From positions 1 to 20,493 of IMG/VR virus record IMGVR_UViG_3300028883_000153: a DNA stretch of 20,493 nucleotides. One strand, written 5' to 3'. Positions 6,777-13,715 of the stretch are shown here, piece by piece. The DNA is from a virus. Numbering within the stretch: position 1 is the stretch's first letter; every line of letters begins with the position of its first letter. The position numbers were made by a program, and so were the translations under genes. The notes below the pieces were generated by a model, which saw nothing but the letters and a program-made list of their open reading frames with translations, made no database searches and had not been told where the DNA came from.

Positions 6777-6867
6777 TTGCGCACCAATCACGATTATGCT
6801 ATACTTATCAGAGGATGGAGATACAAAATCCATCCAGGCAGATTTATTGAGCGCCAAGAGCACCTAA
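6706..6867 (+). CDS. Small 53-aa gene overlapping the Com-like gene
   Basis: ATG at 6706 opens a 53-residue frame (starting MALTDQTALKLLLNEVIKYL, ending LLSAKST) that stops at TAA 6865-6867. GAGAGG at 6691-6696 gives a ribosome site nine bases upstream. The first 20 residues look like an amphipathic helix, followed by PITIMLYLSEDGD, a likely strand and turn. The frame overlaps the last 71 bases of the Com-like gene and fills what would otherwise be a gap. Its stop codon lies in the loop of the terminator hairpin. The clean start signal and sensible composition support a real gene; no family is recognised. It also covers the second promoter-like motif. Confidence 0.55.
   Translation: MALTDQTALKLLLNEVIKYLSIGDCAPITIMLYLSEDGDTKSIQADLLSAKST
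6777..6805 (+). promoter_or_regulatory. Second copy of the extended -10 promoter-like motif
   Basis: TGCTATACT at 6797-6805 is an extended -10 (one base off TATAAT) with TTGCGC at 6777-6782, a 17-base spacer. The arrangement GATTGC, 14 bases, TATGCTATA is identical to that at 1501-1529. However, it lies inside the 53-aa frame and upstream of a terminator by about 45 bases, so a transcript from it would be very short unless the terminator is passed. It could give a small RNA or a controlled leader for the protease/capsid genes, or be a coding coincidence. Confidence 0.25.
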
Positions 6868-6885
6868 CTGCTCTTGGTGTTTTTT
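6852..6885 (+). terminator. Intrinsic (Rho-independent) terminator before the protease gene
   Basis: An 11-bp stem (6852-6862 with 6869-6879, one G-T pair; core CCAAGAGCA and TGCTCTTGG) with a 6-base loop CCTAAC is followed at once by six T (6880-6885). This is a textbook intrinsic terminator. It lies between the portal-side genes and the protease/capsid genes, so it would either end a transcript or lower downstream expression unless antitermination acts. The TAA of the 53-aa gene is in the loop. Confidence 0.85.
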
Positions 6886-6899
6886 AATTGGGAGAGATC

Positions 6900-7949
6900 A
6901 TGCAGAGAAAAGTTTGCTTTTCAGAAGTTAAAGAGATCGAAGGCAGGACCGTTTCAGGTATTGCCTCGGTATTTGGAAATATTGATGGGGGCAGTGATCG
7001 CATTATGCAGGGGGCATACAAAAAGACCATCCAGGAGAGCATGGATCGTGTAAAGCATTTATGGGGTCATAATTGGTATGATCCCCCTATTGCAGCGATA
7101 AAAGAATTGCGCGAAGTTGGGCGGGATGAACTGCCCGAAAAGACCAGATCCAAATATCCTGATGCTACCGGCGGGTTGCTGGTTGTAAGAGAATATCTGG
7201 AAACGCCAAGAGGTAATGAAGTGCTGGCCGGTATTAGGGCTGGTGCTATTTCTCAAATGTCAATAGGCTATGAATCTGTTAAGTATGATTATGAGGAGGT
7301 GCAAACAGAAGAAAATGGAAAAATCAAGGTCCGCAATTTAAGAGAGCTCCGATTGTGGGATACCAGCGATGTTGTTTGGGGAATGAATGAAGCGACAAGC
7401 GCAAGTAAAACCGCGGTGCCATTTACGGATCGCGGTACCGGATCCAAGGATGCAGAATGGAAAGCGCCTGGCCTGGTAGATTTCACTACTACCCCATGGG
7501 ATCAATTAGATCCCCAGGAAAAAAGCCGGATCATTGATCACTTTGCCTATAAAGGCGGTGGTAATGCATTTGAGGATCTTAAATTTCCTCATCATGCCTG
7601 GGGTGAAAGAGGCGTTGGAAAGGCAAGCTGGATGGCTGTGAGATCTGCCATGCAGGACCTTTTCGGGGATTGTGGGATAGGTATGAAGGAGGCCGAGGAA
7701 GTTTATTTACACCTGGCCGAACACTTTAAGCAATTCAATGAGCCTGTACCTCCCTTTGAGCTGGTAAAGCTCTCTATAGTATCAAATGAGGTCCTAACAT
7801 TAAAGGATCTTACTATCAATGGATTACAAGATCTAGCAAATGAGCTGAAAACTCATGCAGCCAAGCCGATTGCAGCCAAGCGATCACTTACTGATCAGTT
7901 GAAACTTAAGCTAGAAATCCAAAAAAGACAATATGAGGTAATGAAATGA
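6900..7949 (+). CDS. Prohead protease, HK97 (S78) family, with C-terminal extra domain
   Basis: A 349-residue protein from ATG 6900, behind GGGAGAG. Residues 1-170 match the S78 prohead protease: FSEVKEIEGRTVSGIASVFGN, LWGHNW with the likely catalytic His (H57), ISQMSIGYE with the likely nucleophile S121, and LRELRLWD with E149. It cleaves scaffold and capsid N-termini inside the prohead. Residues about 190-285 carry a further domain with FEDLKFPHH, GVGKASWMAVRSAMQDLFG and AEEVYLHLAEHFKQFNEPVPPFE, a module I recognise as recurring in phage proteases and other head proteins. The last 60 residues are basic and helical, possibly scaffold-like. There is no separate scaffold gene. It overlaps the capsid gene by ATGA. 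Confidence 0.9.
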   Translation: MQRKVCFSEVKEIEGRTVSGIASVFGNIDGGSDRIMQGAYKKTIQESMDRVKHLWGHNWYDPPIAAIKELREVGRDELPEKTRSKYPDATGGLLVVREYLETPRGNEVLAGIRAGAISQMSIGYESVKYDYEEVQTEENGKIKVRNLRELRLWDTSDVVWGMNEATSASKTAVPFTDRGTGSKDAEWKAPGLVDFTTTPWDQLDPQEKSRIIDHFAYKGGGNAFEDLKFPHHAWGERGVGKASWMAVRSAMQDLFGDCGIGMKEAEEVYLHLAEHFKQFNEPVPPFELVKLSIVSNEVLTLKDLTINGLQDLANELKTHAAKPIAAKRSLTDQLKLKLEIQKRQYEVMK

Positions 7950-9331
7950 ATAAGAATGATTTAATAGCCCGCTATCAGAAATGCCTTTCTGATGCCGAGG
8001 CTATCATGGCAGCATTTGAGGGCAAGGAAATGCCCAAGGAAAAGGCAGATGAGGTTAATACCCTGCTTGGGCAATCGGATCAATTAAAGATCCAGCTTGA
8101 TAACATTGAGCGCCTTGCTGCAGGTCGTGAATTTCTGGAAGATCCAAACCAATCAAAAGCAAGCATGAGCTGGCGGCCTGCCGGCCCATCCGAGGGCGAG
8201 GAAGAAGTTGACGAAAAAGCCTGGCGCGAGGTTGAAATTAAGACTTTCGCGGTAGATCCGCTTGGGATGATTGTGCCCAAAACCAATACTCTCCGCTTTA
8301 ATATTCCAATGCGCGTTAACAAAAAGGAATATGCCCCCGCATTTGAAAGCTATATGCGCAAGGGTTTCCATGATATGGGGCCGAATGATCGCAAGACACT
8401 TGCCGAGGGTACGGATAGCGCGGGCGGTTTCCTGGTGCCCGCCGATTACCAGGAAGAATTACTTAAGAAAATCGCTACTGCTGCAGTTGTACGCCAGTAT
8501 GCGCGGGTCCAAATGACCTCCCGAGATCGCGCCCAATATCCATTCGTTAATTACAATACCGATGATAAATATACGAGTGGGGCGCGTGTTACCTGGTCAG
8601 ATGAAAACCCATCCTCAACCTCCCATCGTGTTACCGATCCTGTTTATGGGCTTTTCACCATCCCCATCAATACAGCCCTGGCCTCCATCCCAATTTCATT
8701 GAACTTGATCGAGGATAGTGTATTTGATGTTGAGGGTCATTCCTTGGAGCTGTTTGCCGAGGCCTTTGCATTGGGTGAGGAAAATGCTTTCTGGCAGGGT
8801 ACCGGAGCAGGGCAGCCAAGAGGTATCCTGACCTCATGCGCAGGATCATCTGGGGATGCTGATTTCATTGAAACCGGAACCACCCAGGCTACCGCGCAAA
8901 CCATTATTGCTGATGAAATCGTAGATATGGCCTATGCATTACCTGATCAATATGCCATGAACGCAAAATGGTTTATGAATAAAGCCACTGAAAAATATAT
9001 CCGCAAGCTCACCTCAACCGGTGGGGAATACTTGTGGCCGATCATCAACCAGGTTGGTAATCTTGGGGCGGTGCCTCGGATGCTCCTGGAATATCCTGTT
9101 GCAAGATCTGAATTTCTGCAGGATTCTACCGGCGCAGCCAATACCTACCCGATCATCTTTGGGGATCTGAAAGGGTACTTGGTACTTGATCGCGTTGGTT
9201 TCTCGGTGCAACGTTTGGCCGAGAAATATGCCGAAGAAAATCTGGTTGTGTTGCTTGGGCGCAAGCGTGTTGGTGGGCAGGTCGTTGAGCCTTACCGTAT
9301 GCGCTGCTATAAAGCCCTGGCTAGCACGTAG
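7946..9331 (+). CDS. Major capsid protein, HK97 fold
   Basis: A 461-residue protein, a somewhat long HK97-type major capsid protein. Residues 1-65 are strongly helical (ARYQKCLSDAEAIMAAFEGK and NTLLGQSDQLKIQLDNIERL), the delta/scaffold domain usually removed by the protease. The mature part includes DSAGGFLVPADYQEELLKK (GG at residues 160-161), the N-arm to E-loop transition typical of the fold. Then come ARVQMTSRDRAQYP, LNLIEDSVFDVEGHSLELFAEAFALGEENAFWQGTGAGQPRGIL (the conserved helix and GTG-x-QP-x-GIL motif) and a C-terminal FGDLKGYLVLDRVGFSVQRL (P-domain/E-F region). It self-assembles into the icosahedral shell. The gene starts within the end of the protease gene. A GC-rich hairpin follows at 9361. 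Confidence 0.95.
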   Translation: MNKNDLIARYQKCLSDAEAIMAAFEGKEMPKEKADEVNTLLGQSDQLKIQLDNIERLAAGREFLEDPNQSKASMSWRPAGPSEGEEEVDEKAWREVEIKTFAVDPLGMIVPKTNTLRFNIPMRVNKKEYAPAFESYMRKGFHDMGPNDRKTLAEGTDSAGGFLVPADYQEELLKKIATAAVVRQYARVQMTSRDRAQYPFVNYNTDDKYTSGARVTWSDENPSSTSHRVTDPVYGLFTIPINTALASIPISLNLIEDSVFDVEGHSLELFAEAFALGEENAFWQGTGAGQPRGILTSCAGSSGDADFIETGTTQATAQTIIADEIVDMAYALPDQYAMNAKWFMNKATEKYIRKLTSTGGEYLWPIINQVGNLGAVPRMLLEYPVARSEFLQDSTGAANTYPIIFGDLKGYLVLDRVGFSVQRLAEKYAEENLVVLLGRKRVGGQVVEPYRMRCYKALAST

Positions 9332-9360
9332 GCCAAGGATTGAAAATAGTTAGTTGATTC

Positions 9361-9391
9361 GGAGCTGGTGGGCCTCCTCCCCATCAGCTCC
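9361..9391 (+). promoter_or_regulatory. GC-rich hairpin after the capsid gene
   Basis: Positions 9361-9372 pair with 9380-9391 in a 12-bp stem with one G-T pair (GGAGCTGGTGGG and CCCATCAGCTCC) around a 7-base loop. No T-run follows, so it is not a typical intrinsic terminator. It may protect the 3' end of the abundant capsid message or attenuate read-through. It resembles the hairpin at 10951-10999 in sequence, including the TGGTGGG and CCTCCTC parts. Confidence 0.6.
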
Positions 9392-9415
9392 ATCAAGAAA
9401 TAACGGAGTAAAAAA

Positions 9416-9805
9416 ATGTTAGAACAATATAAGCTAGTGCAATCCCATGCCATTAATGCAAGCACTACCCCCGATGTTGGGGCAGATGTGGATCTCGCAA
9501 AATACACTAATTGCATGGGTAGAAATATCATGGCTGTTGCCACGATCATTCCAACCGGCGCGGATACGGATGAAACCGTAGATGTCAAGATCCAGCAATC
9601 CTCCAGCACCACTGATGGAGATTTCGCGGATATTTCTGGAGCCACATTTACCCAGGTAACGCAGGAAAGCACTGCAGCACTGGAGGCAATCACTTTCAGA
9701 GCTACAAAGCGCTACATTCGCGCCTATGCTACCATTGCAGGCACTACGCCAGGGTTTGCCCTCAATACTGCTTTCCTCCTGGAGGAAAGAGGATCGAGTA
9801 CCTAG
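9416..9805 (+). CDS. Head decoration-type / small structural protein (putative)
   Basis: A 129-residue protein right after the capsid gene, with GGAG ahead of ATG 9416. It is rich in Thr, Ala, Asp and Val, with alternating strands: ETVDVKIQQSS, DFADISGATFTQVTQ, ITFRATKRYIRAYATIAG, FALNTAFLLEE. I recognise this as a common small beta-sandwich protein found behind HK97-type capsid genes, usually left as hypothetical; a role as head decoration or cement protein is inferred from position and fold. There are no Cys residues apart from one early, and no membrane segment. The next gene begins 27 bases on behind AAGGAGG. Confidence 0.6.
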   Translation: MLEQYKLVQSHAINASTTPDVGADVDLAKYTNCMGRNIMAVATIIPTGADTDETVDVKIQQSSSTTDGDFADISGATFTQVTQESTAALEAITFRATKRYIRAYATIAGTTPGFALNTAFLLEERGSST

Positions 9806-9832
9806 GATATTAGAGAAAAATAAGGAGGCCGA

Positions 9833-10948
9833 ATGAACGAAACTCTAGTAATTTTGGGAACGCATCCGTTTACCAGGATCCATGCCAATTTCGAGGATGG
9901 CAGAGATTACATTGTATTTAATGAGGCCGGCTCTAGGGGCTGGCCTCAAACCAATTATCTTTGTCATAAACTCGGGATCCCTGACTGGAAAAAGCTAAAG
10001 GATCCTCAAAGAGCCGAGGCAGTCCGGCAATACCCCAAATGGAAAAGGGATGCCCTGCTGGATAAATTCTATGAGGGCTTTTCTGTTCTGCAGATCCATC
10101 AGCCGATCATTTTCAGGAATAAGCATAACAAGGCAGATCCATTGCATATTCCAGGGCACTTGGGGCGCAAGCACTATGAATGGCTACAGCGCAAGCAACC
10201 ATTTCCAATATACATGCAGGAAGATTACCCCGATATTCCAAGCGCTGTAAGATTTCCTATTGAGGATGCTAAAGCCCTGATCTCAAAGCTGAAAAGGATT
10301 ATGCCGGATGGATCCATGGCAGAGATCGCCTTATTTGGGTCCTCGGTTGATTATGCAATAGCCTTGGGTATATTAAAAGGCTATAAGAAAATTGAAATCA
10401 TCGGGGTAGAAATGGCCACTGATACGGAATATTCATTCCAAAGGCCGGCGATGTATTTCTGGAGTGGGGTTGCTGCTGGAATGGGTGTGGAGATCATTGT
10501 ATCTCATGTATCAGTATTATTTGAAGGTTTGATGTACGGGTATGAAGGAGGCGTTATGATTGATAGGCAAAAGTTTGAAAGTGCAGTAAATAAATTAACC
10601 GTTGTAATCCAGCAAGCCAATTCCAGGGTACAGCAAAGCCAGGCAATACTTATGCAAAATGCCAAGCTGGTTGCTGATGAAAAGGACCTGGATAAACGAA
10701 CTGAATTGGTTAAAAAGCAGAATGAATTATTGAATAAGCATATTCAATTAGTTATGCAATACGGATCCATCCAGGGAGCACTTGCAGAAAACCAGCGCTA
10801 TCTTATGGAGTGCGATAAGATGATCGCTGCCCTGGGAGGGTCAGACGCGCTACAGAAAAAGAACGCTGAATATAACTATTCAGACGTGCAAACAAAGGAA
10901 TTGCATGATAAACAGGGTATCAAAAAAGAGATGCCCGCCGAAACGTAG
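9833..10948 (+). CDS. Rossmann-like protein with C-terminal coiled coil, function unknown
   Basis: A 371-residue protein with a strong AAGGAGG site. Residues 1-240 look like an alpha/beta enzyme. ETLVILGTHPFTR opens a Rossmann-like strand and loop. Residues 165-240 carry IALFGSSVDYAIALGILKGY, IEIIGVEMATDTEYSFQRPAMYFW, GVAAGMGVEIIV and LFEGLMYGYEG, a motif set I recognise from uncharacterised phage proteins that recalls the DUF115-like sugar/nucleotide-handling fold. The conserved S170, D173, E193, E199, Y200, Q203 and R204 could line an active site. Residues about 244-345 form a Gln/Lys-rich helical coiled coil. A metabolic or modifying enzyme inside a capsid operon is unusual. It could also be a non-enzymatic structural protein built on that fold. 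Confidence 0.6.
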   Translation: MNETLVILGTHPFTRIHANFEDGRDYIVFNEAGSRGWPQTNYLCHKLGIPDWKKLKDPQRAEAVRQYPKWKRDALLDKFYEGFSVLQIHQPIIFRNKHNKADPLHIPGHLGRKHYEWLQRKQPFPIYMQEDYPDIPSAVRFPIEDAKALISKLKRIMPDGSMAEIALFGSSVDYAIALGILKGYKKIEIIGVEMATDTEYSFQRPAMYFWSGVAAGMGVEIIVSHVSVLFEGLMYGYEGGVMIDRQKFESAVNKLTVVIQQANSRVQQSQAILMQNAKLVADEKDLDKRTELVKKQNELLNKHIQLVMQYGSIQGALAENQRYLMECDKMIAALGGSDALQKKNAEYNYSDVQTKELHDKQGIKKEMPAET

Positions 10949-10950
10949 TA

Positions 10951-10999
10951 TATAACGGGGCTTGGTGGGGGTGCCTCCTCTCCTGCCTGCCCCGTTATA
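10951..10999 (+). promoter_or_regulatory. Long GC-rich hairpin between head and connector genes
   Basis: An outer perfect 11-bp stem (TATAACGGGGC at 10951-10961 with GCCCCGTTATA at 10989-10999) encloses a further stem, 10964-10971 with 10980-10987, of eight pairs including three G-T, around an 8-base loop. No T-run follows; AAAAAGG, the ribosome site of the next gene, comes directly after. Transcript processing or message stabilisation fits better than termination. The core resembles the hairpin at 9361-9391. Confidence 0.7.
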
Positions 11000-11014
11000 G
11001 AAAAAGGAAATATT

Positions 11015-11638
11015 ATGGCTCTTGATTATTGTACTTATGCAGATCTGGCAGCCTACTTGATAGGTACCGGCATTGAATCCTCTACAGCATATGAGGATCA
11101 TTTGGGCAATCTGATCACTGCAGCCAGTAGAGAAATTGATCATTATTGCGGGCGTTGGGATGGTTTCTTTTATAATACGACCTCCTCAACCGCTACAGCA
11201 GAGGAACGTTATTTTGATGGAGATGGTGAAGATGAGCAATGGATCGATCATTGCCTGGAAATTATTACCCTTTCTGTTGCTGAATCAGGAGATCTGGATA
11301 CTTATACCGAATGGAGCTCCAGCGATTATATTACCTGGCCATATAACAAGGACTATATCAGGAAAATCATCTGCAGGCACGATGGTGCCAAATCCATATT
11401 TCATGCAGGCCGGAAAACAGTGAAAATGGAGGCTTACTGGGGTTTCAGCAAAACCATACCGGAGCCGATAAAAACAGCAACCATTATTACTGCAGTAAGG
11501 ACCTTTAAGCGCGGTATGCAGGCCTTTGCTGATGCTGGGGGCATGGCAGATCTTGGTCAATTATTCTATGTACAGCAGTTGGATCCCCAGGTAAAAGGGA
11601 TCCTAAAAGCTAATGGTTATGTAAAGGTGGTGATCTAA
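11015..11638 (+). CDS. Head-tail connector protein (HK97 gp6-like)
   Basis: A 207-residue protein starting behind AAAAAGGAAA. The N-terminal pattern CTYADLAAYLIGTG, then LGNLITAASREIDHYCGRW (residues about 7-50) is the typical opening of gp6-like connectors, where helices form the ring docking under the portal. A middle beta-rich part (ERYFDGDGEDEQWIDHC, WSSSDYITWPYN) and a late helix region (PIKTATIITAVRTFKRGMQAF) match the longer forms of the family. It joins the portal to the tail. The last base of its stop is the first base of the next ATG (TAATG), so the two are coupled. Confidence 0.8.
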   Translation: MALDYCTYADLAAYLIGTGIESSTAYEDHLGNLITAASREIDHYCGRWDGFFYNTTSSTATAEERYFDGDGEDEQWIDHCLEIITLSVAESGDLDTYTEWSSSDYITWPYNKDYIRKIICRHDGAKSIFHAGRKTVKMEAYWGFSKTIPEPIKTATIITAVRTFKRGMQAFADAGGMADLGQLFYVQQLDPQVKGILKANGYVKVVI

Positions 11639-12069
11639 TGCCTCTTGGGATTGAGTATGCAATATTAGATATACAATCCAAGGTTGCAACCCTTACAGGA
11701 ATCAACCTGGCCCCAGACTACCCGCCGGAGGGCATTGCTGCCTTTCCTACTGCTATTACCTGGGCCAAGGATGGCGGGACCGTTTTAAGATCTGCTGGTT
11801 TTGCATCAATACAGCAAACCATAGTATTAGATATACATTTCGGGCGCGGGATCTTACCGGCCACAATAGAAAACAGCTTGCCTTACCATGATCTAATGAT
11901 GAAATTGATCATAGCAGATCCAGACCTTTCAAATACGGTCCAGGGTATAGATGATATTAGAACTTATTACGGTTTCCTTACCTATGGGGTCCAGGCTACA
12001 AAAGAAAATCCCCCAGGGATAGGATGGCGTTTTGAGATCGATATACATTATGACTTAACGAGTACATAG
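11638..12069 (+). CDS. Tail terminator / head-tail joining protein (putative)
   Basis: A 143-residue protein starting at the TAATG overlap. It has an N-terminal helix (GIEYAILDIQSKVATLTG), a proline-rich loop DYPPEGIAAFPTAITW, paired strands (GFASIQQTIVLDIHFGRG), a helix (LPYHDLMMKLIIADPDL), and a C-terminal strand WRFEIDIHYDL. This alpha/beta order and length fit tail terminator or gpU-like proteins, which cap the tail tube and join it to the connector. Position between the connector and the major tail protein supports this. The sequence alone does not separate a terminator from a head-closure protein. Confidence 0.6.
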   Translation: MPLGIEYAILDIQSKVATLTGINLAPDYPPEGIAAFPTAITWAKDGGTVLRSAGFASIQQTIVLDIHFGRGILPATIENSLPYHDLMMKLIIADPDLSNTVQGIDDIRTYYGFLTYGVQATKENPPGIGWRFEIDIHYDLTST

Positions 12070-12077
12070 GAGGAACG

Positions 12078-12209
12078 ATGGAAAGGTATGTTACAGAAAA
12101 TAAACAGCGACCAAAGCCCATTGAATATGAGGATAAGATCGCTTTAAGGCAGGAAGATACCAAAAAGAAGAAAAAGAAGGGCAAAAAGAAAACAGCCCCG
12201 AAGGAATGA
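12078..12209 (+). CDS. 43-aa Lys-rich protein
   Basis: ATG 12078 follows AGGAGG at 12068-12073 by four bases and opens a 43-residue frame ending at TGA 12207-12209. The last 16 residues are dominated by Lys (runs of KKKKKK and GKKK), after an acidic and Gln-rich start (ERYVTENKQ, YEDKIALRQED). It sits between the tail terminator-like gene and the major tail gene. A good ribosome site and tight packing support a real gene. Short basic proteins at this place occur in other phages, but I do not know their role. The Lys tail could bind DNA, RNA or an acidic partner. Confidence 0.6.
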   Translation: MERYVTENKQRPKPIEYEDKIALRQEDTKKKKKKGKKKTAPKE

Positions 12210-12214
12210 GGTAA

Positions 12215-13198
12215 ATGATGAAGGAATCAGTAGAATTTGGTTATGAGGCCACTGCAGGTACTCCGGTAACTCCTACTACAGTTTGGAGGGGCATTGGATC
12301 TGGTAAGGATGCGCGGGAGGTTGTGCATGTGGATGAGAACATAGGCAAGATCACGCCTATGTTAAGAACGTATGTACCCAAGCTATATGCCGAGGTAACA
12401 TTAGAGGAAACCGTTGCTACCTTTGAACAGATCGCGCATTTATTCCAGATGGGTATAGATAATGTATCCAGCTCCCAGGATGGAGCCGGTGATGGTTATA
12501 TTTGGGAATGGTTATTTCCAGATACAACCGAGAACGCGATCAAATCCTATACGATCCGGCATGGGGATGATAAGGCTGCAAAGATCATAGAATATTGCGC
12601 AGCCGGCGCGATTACCCTAAAGGGCGCATCCATGGAATCCTGGATGATGGGAGGCGAGATCTTTGGCCGGCAATCCTCAACGGGATCCCTTGCATCTCCA
12701 TCAGTGCCAACGGTAGAAGAAATCCTGTTTGGAAATACAAAATTTTACCTGGATAATTCTACTGATGCCTTTGGGGATACGCAGCTAACAGGTACAGCGC
12801 TTGGGGCAGAGATCGAGATTGCTACCGGCATTAAACCCCTATTCACTGCAGATGGGCAGCTTTATTTCAATCACCTGGTTTATGGCCCTCCGGTGATCAA
12901 TGGAAAACTAAAATTTTCTCATAATGCAACCATCCAGGCTGAACTTGCTTACCACGCTACCCAAACCCAGCGATTACTCCGAATGATCGCCACTGGATCC
13001 GCTTTCTCTACTACCGGTACAGAATACGGAGAAAAAACGCTGATCATTGACTTTCCAATTATCTATTCTGCTGTTGGTAATCTGGAGGATAATGATGGAT
13101 CCAATGAAATAACGGTTGATTTCCTGGCCGGCATTGATGATGAAGGAAATGTACCAAAGATAACGCTGGTAAATGATCTATCAGCGCTGCCAAGCTAA
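12215..13198 (+). CDS. Major tail (tube) protein
   Basis: A 327-residue protein (or 326, as ATG codons at 12215 and 12218 are both possible, and GAGG at 12208-12211 favours the second). It begins SVEFGYEATAGTPVTPTTVWRGIG, the usual opening of large siphophage tube proteins, and continues with beta-rich segments such as YAEVTLEETVATFEQIAHLFQMG, EWLFPD, IKSYTIRHGD, AAGAITLKGASMESWMMGGEIFGRQ and a C-terminal ITVDFLAGIDDEGNVPKITLVNDL. Tube proteins form stacked hexamers. It lies directly before the tail chaperone genes, the expected order. The length is above the lambda type and fits the long form with an extra domain. Confidence 0.85.
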   Translation: MMKESVEFGYEATAGTPVTPTTVWRGIGSGKDAREVVHVDENIGKITPMLRTYVPKLYAEVTLEETVATFEQIAHLFQMGIDNVSSSQDGAGDGYIWEWLFPDTTENAIKSYTIRHGDDKAAKIIEYCAAGAITLKGASMESWMMGGEIFGRQSSTGSLASPSVPTVEEILFGNTKFYLDNSTDAFGDTQLTGTALGAEIEIATGIKPLFTADGQLYFNHLVYGPPVINGKLKFSHNATIQAELAYHATQTQRLLRMIATGSAFSTTGTEYGEKTLIIDFPIIYSAVGNLEDNDGSNEITVDFLAGIDDEGNVPKITLVNDLSALPS

Positions 13199-13218
13199 AC
13201 AAATAAAAAGGAGGAAGA

Positions 13219-13545
13219 ATGAACGCAAAAGAAAAAAAAGTAAGATTGGTGGTAAGGCCACCTGATGCGGATAGCCCAGGATTCTTGAGATTGATGAAAA
13301 GCGGGCTGGAATTGCGGGAGGGTGTGCGCAAAATGCAGGAGGATAAGATCAGTGATCCTGCATTGATCGATCAAATGATTAATTTTATGCTCCCTTACAT
13401 TGCCGAGCCAAAAGACAGAGAAAGGGCTTATGATCTCTTACTGGATGCATCCGAAAATGAAATCAATACTGTAATGGATGCTATTGTAGGATCTGACGAG
13501 GAAAACCCTACCGAAAGCGCCTCCAAAGAAGGAGGGGCACATTAA
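13219..13545 (+). CDS. Tail assembly chaperone (gpG-like)
   Basis: A 108-residue protein behind AAGGAGG. It is mostly helical and charged (LMKSGLELREGVRKMQEDK, IDQMINFMLPYIAEPKDRERAYDLLLDASENEINTVMDAIVG) and ends in an acidic, Ser/Glu-rich tail. Size, helical content and place between major tail and tape measure genes are those of gpG-type chaperones, which coat the tape measure protein and deliver tube subunits. The gene is followed in the -1 frame by a second open stretch that reaches the tape measure ATG, as in the lambda G-GT arrangement. Confidence 0.8.
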   Translation: MNAKEKKVRLVVRPPDADSPGFLRLMKSGLELREGVRKMQEDKISDPALIDQMINFMLPYIAEPKDRERAYDLLLDASENEINTVMDAIVGSDEENPTESASKEGGAH

Positions 13546-13715
13546 ATAAATATTACAAAGGCGGTGAGGTCCATTTGGAGGCCGATGAGCTTGCTGTAAT
13601 AATAGGCATGAAATTCGGGATCCCCCCCTGGCAGGTTTATGAGCAATTAACGCAGCGCTGGTTTCTGCAGATCATGGAGATCCTAAATGCAGAGGGCCGC
13701 GCAAAAGGTAACTAA
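13497..13715 (+). CDS. gpT-like extension, probably made by -1 frameshift from the chaperone gene
   Basis: The -1 frame relative to the gpG-like gene is open from 13497 (after TGA 13494-13496) to TAA 13713-13715, overlapping the tape measure ATG as TAATG. The region beyond the gpG-like stop encodes LEADELAVIIGMKFGIPPWQVYEQL, then TQRWFLQIMEILNAEGRAKGN, a helical pattern typical of gpT-like tails. No good start codon exists except TTG 13575, so a fused gpGT product by frameshift within 13497-13545 is the likely source. No canonical X-XXY-YYZ slip site is seen there; weak candidates are GAA-AAC at 13501 and the purine-rich stretch 13525-13536. The coordinates give the open frame, not a defined protein start. 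Confidence 0.65.
   Translation, partial: RGKPYRKRLQRRRGTLNKYYKGGEVHLEADELAVIIGMKFGIPPWQVYEQLTQRWFLQIMEILNAEGRAKGN

Noticed and set aside
9361-9391. Hairpin as an intrinsic terminator
   Set aside because: No T-run follows on the plus strand; called a regulatory hairpin instead.
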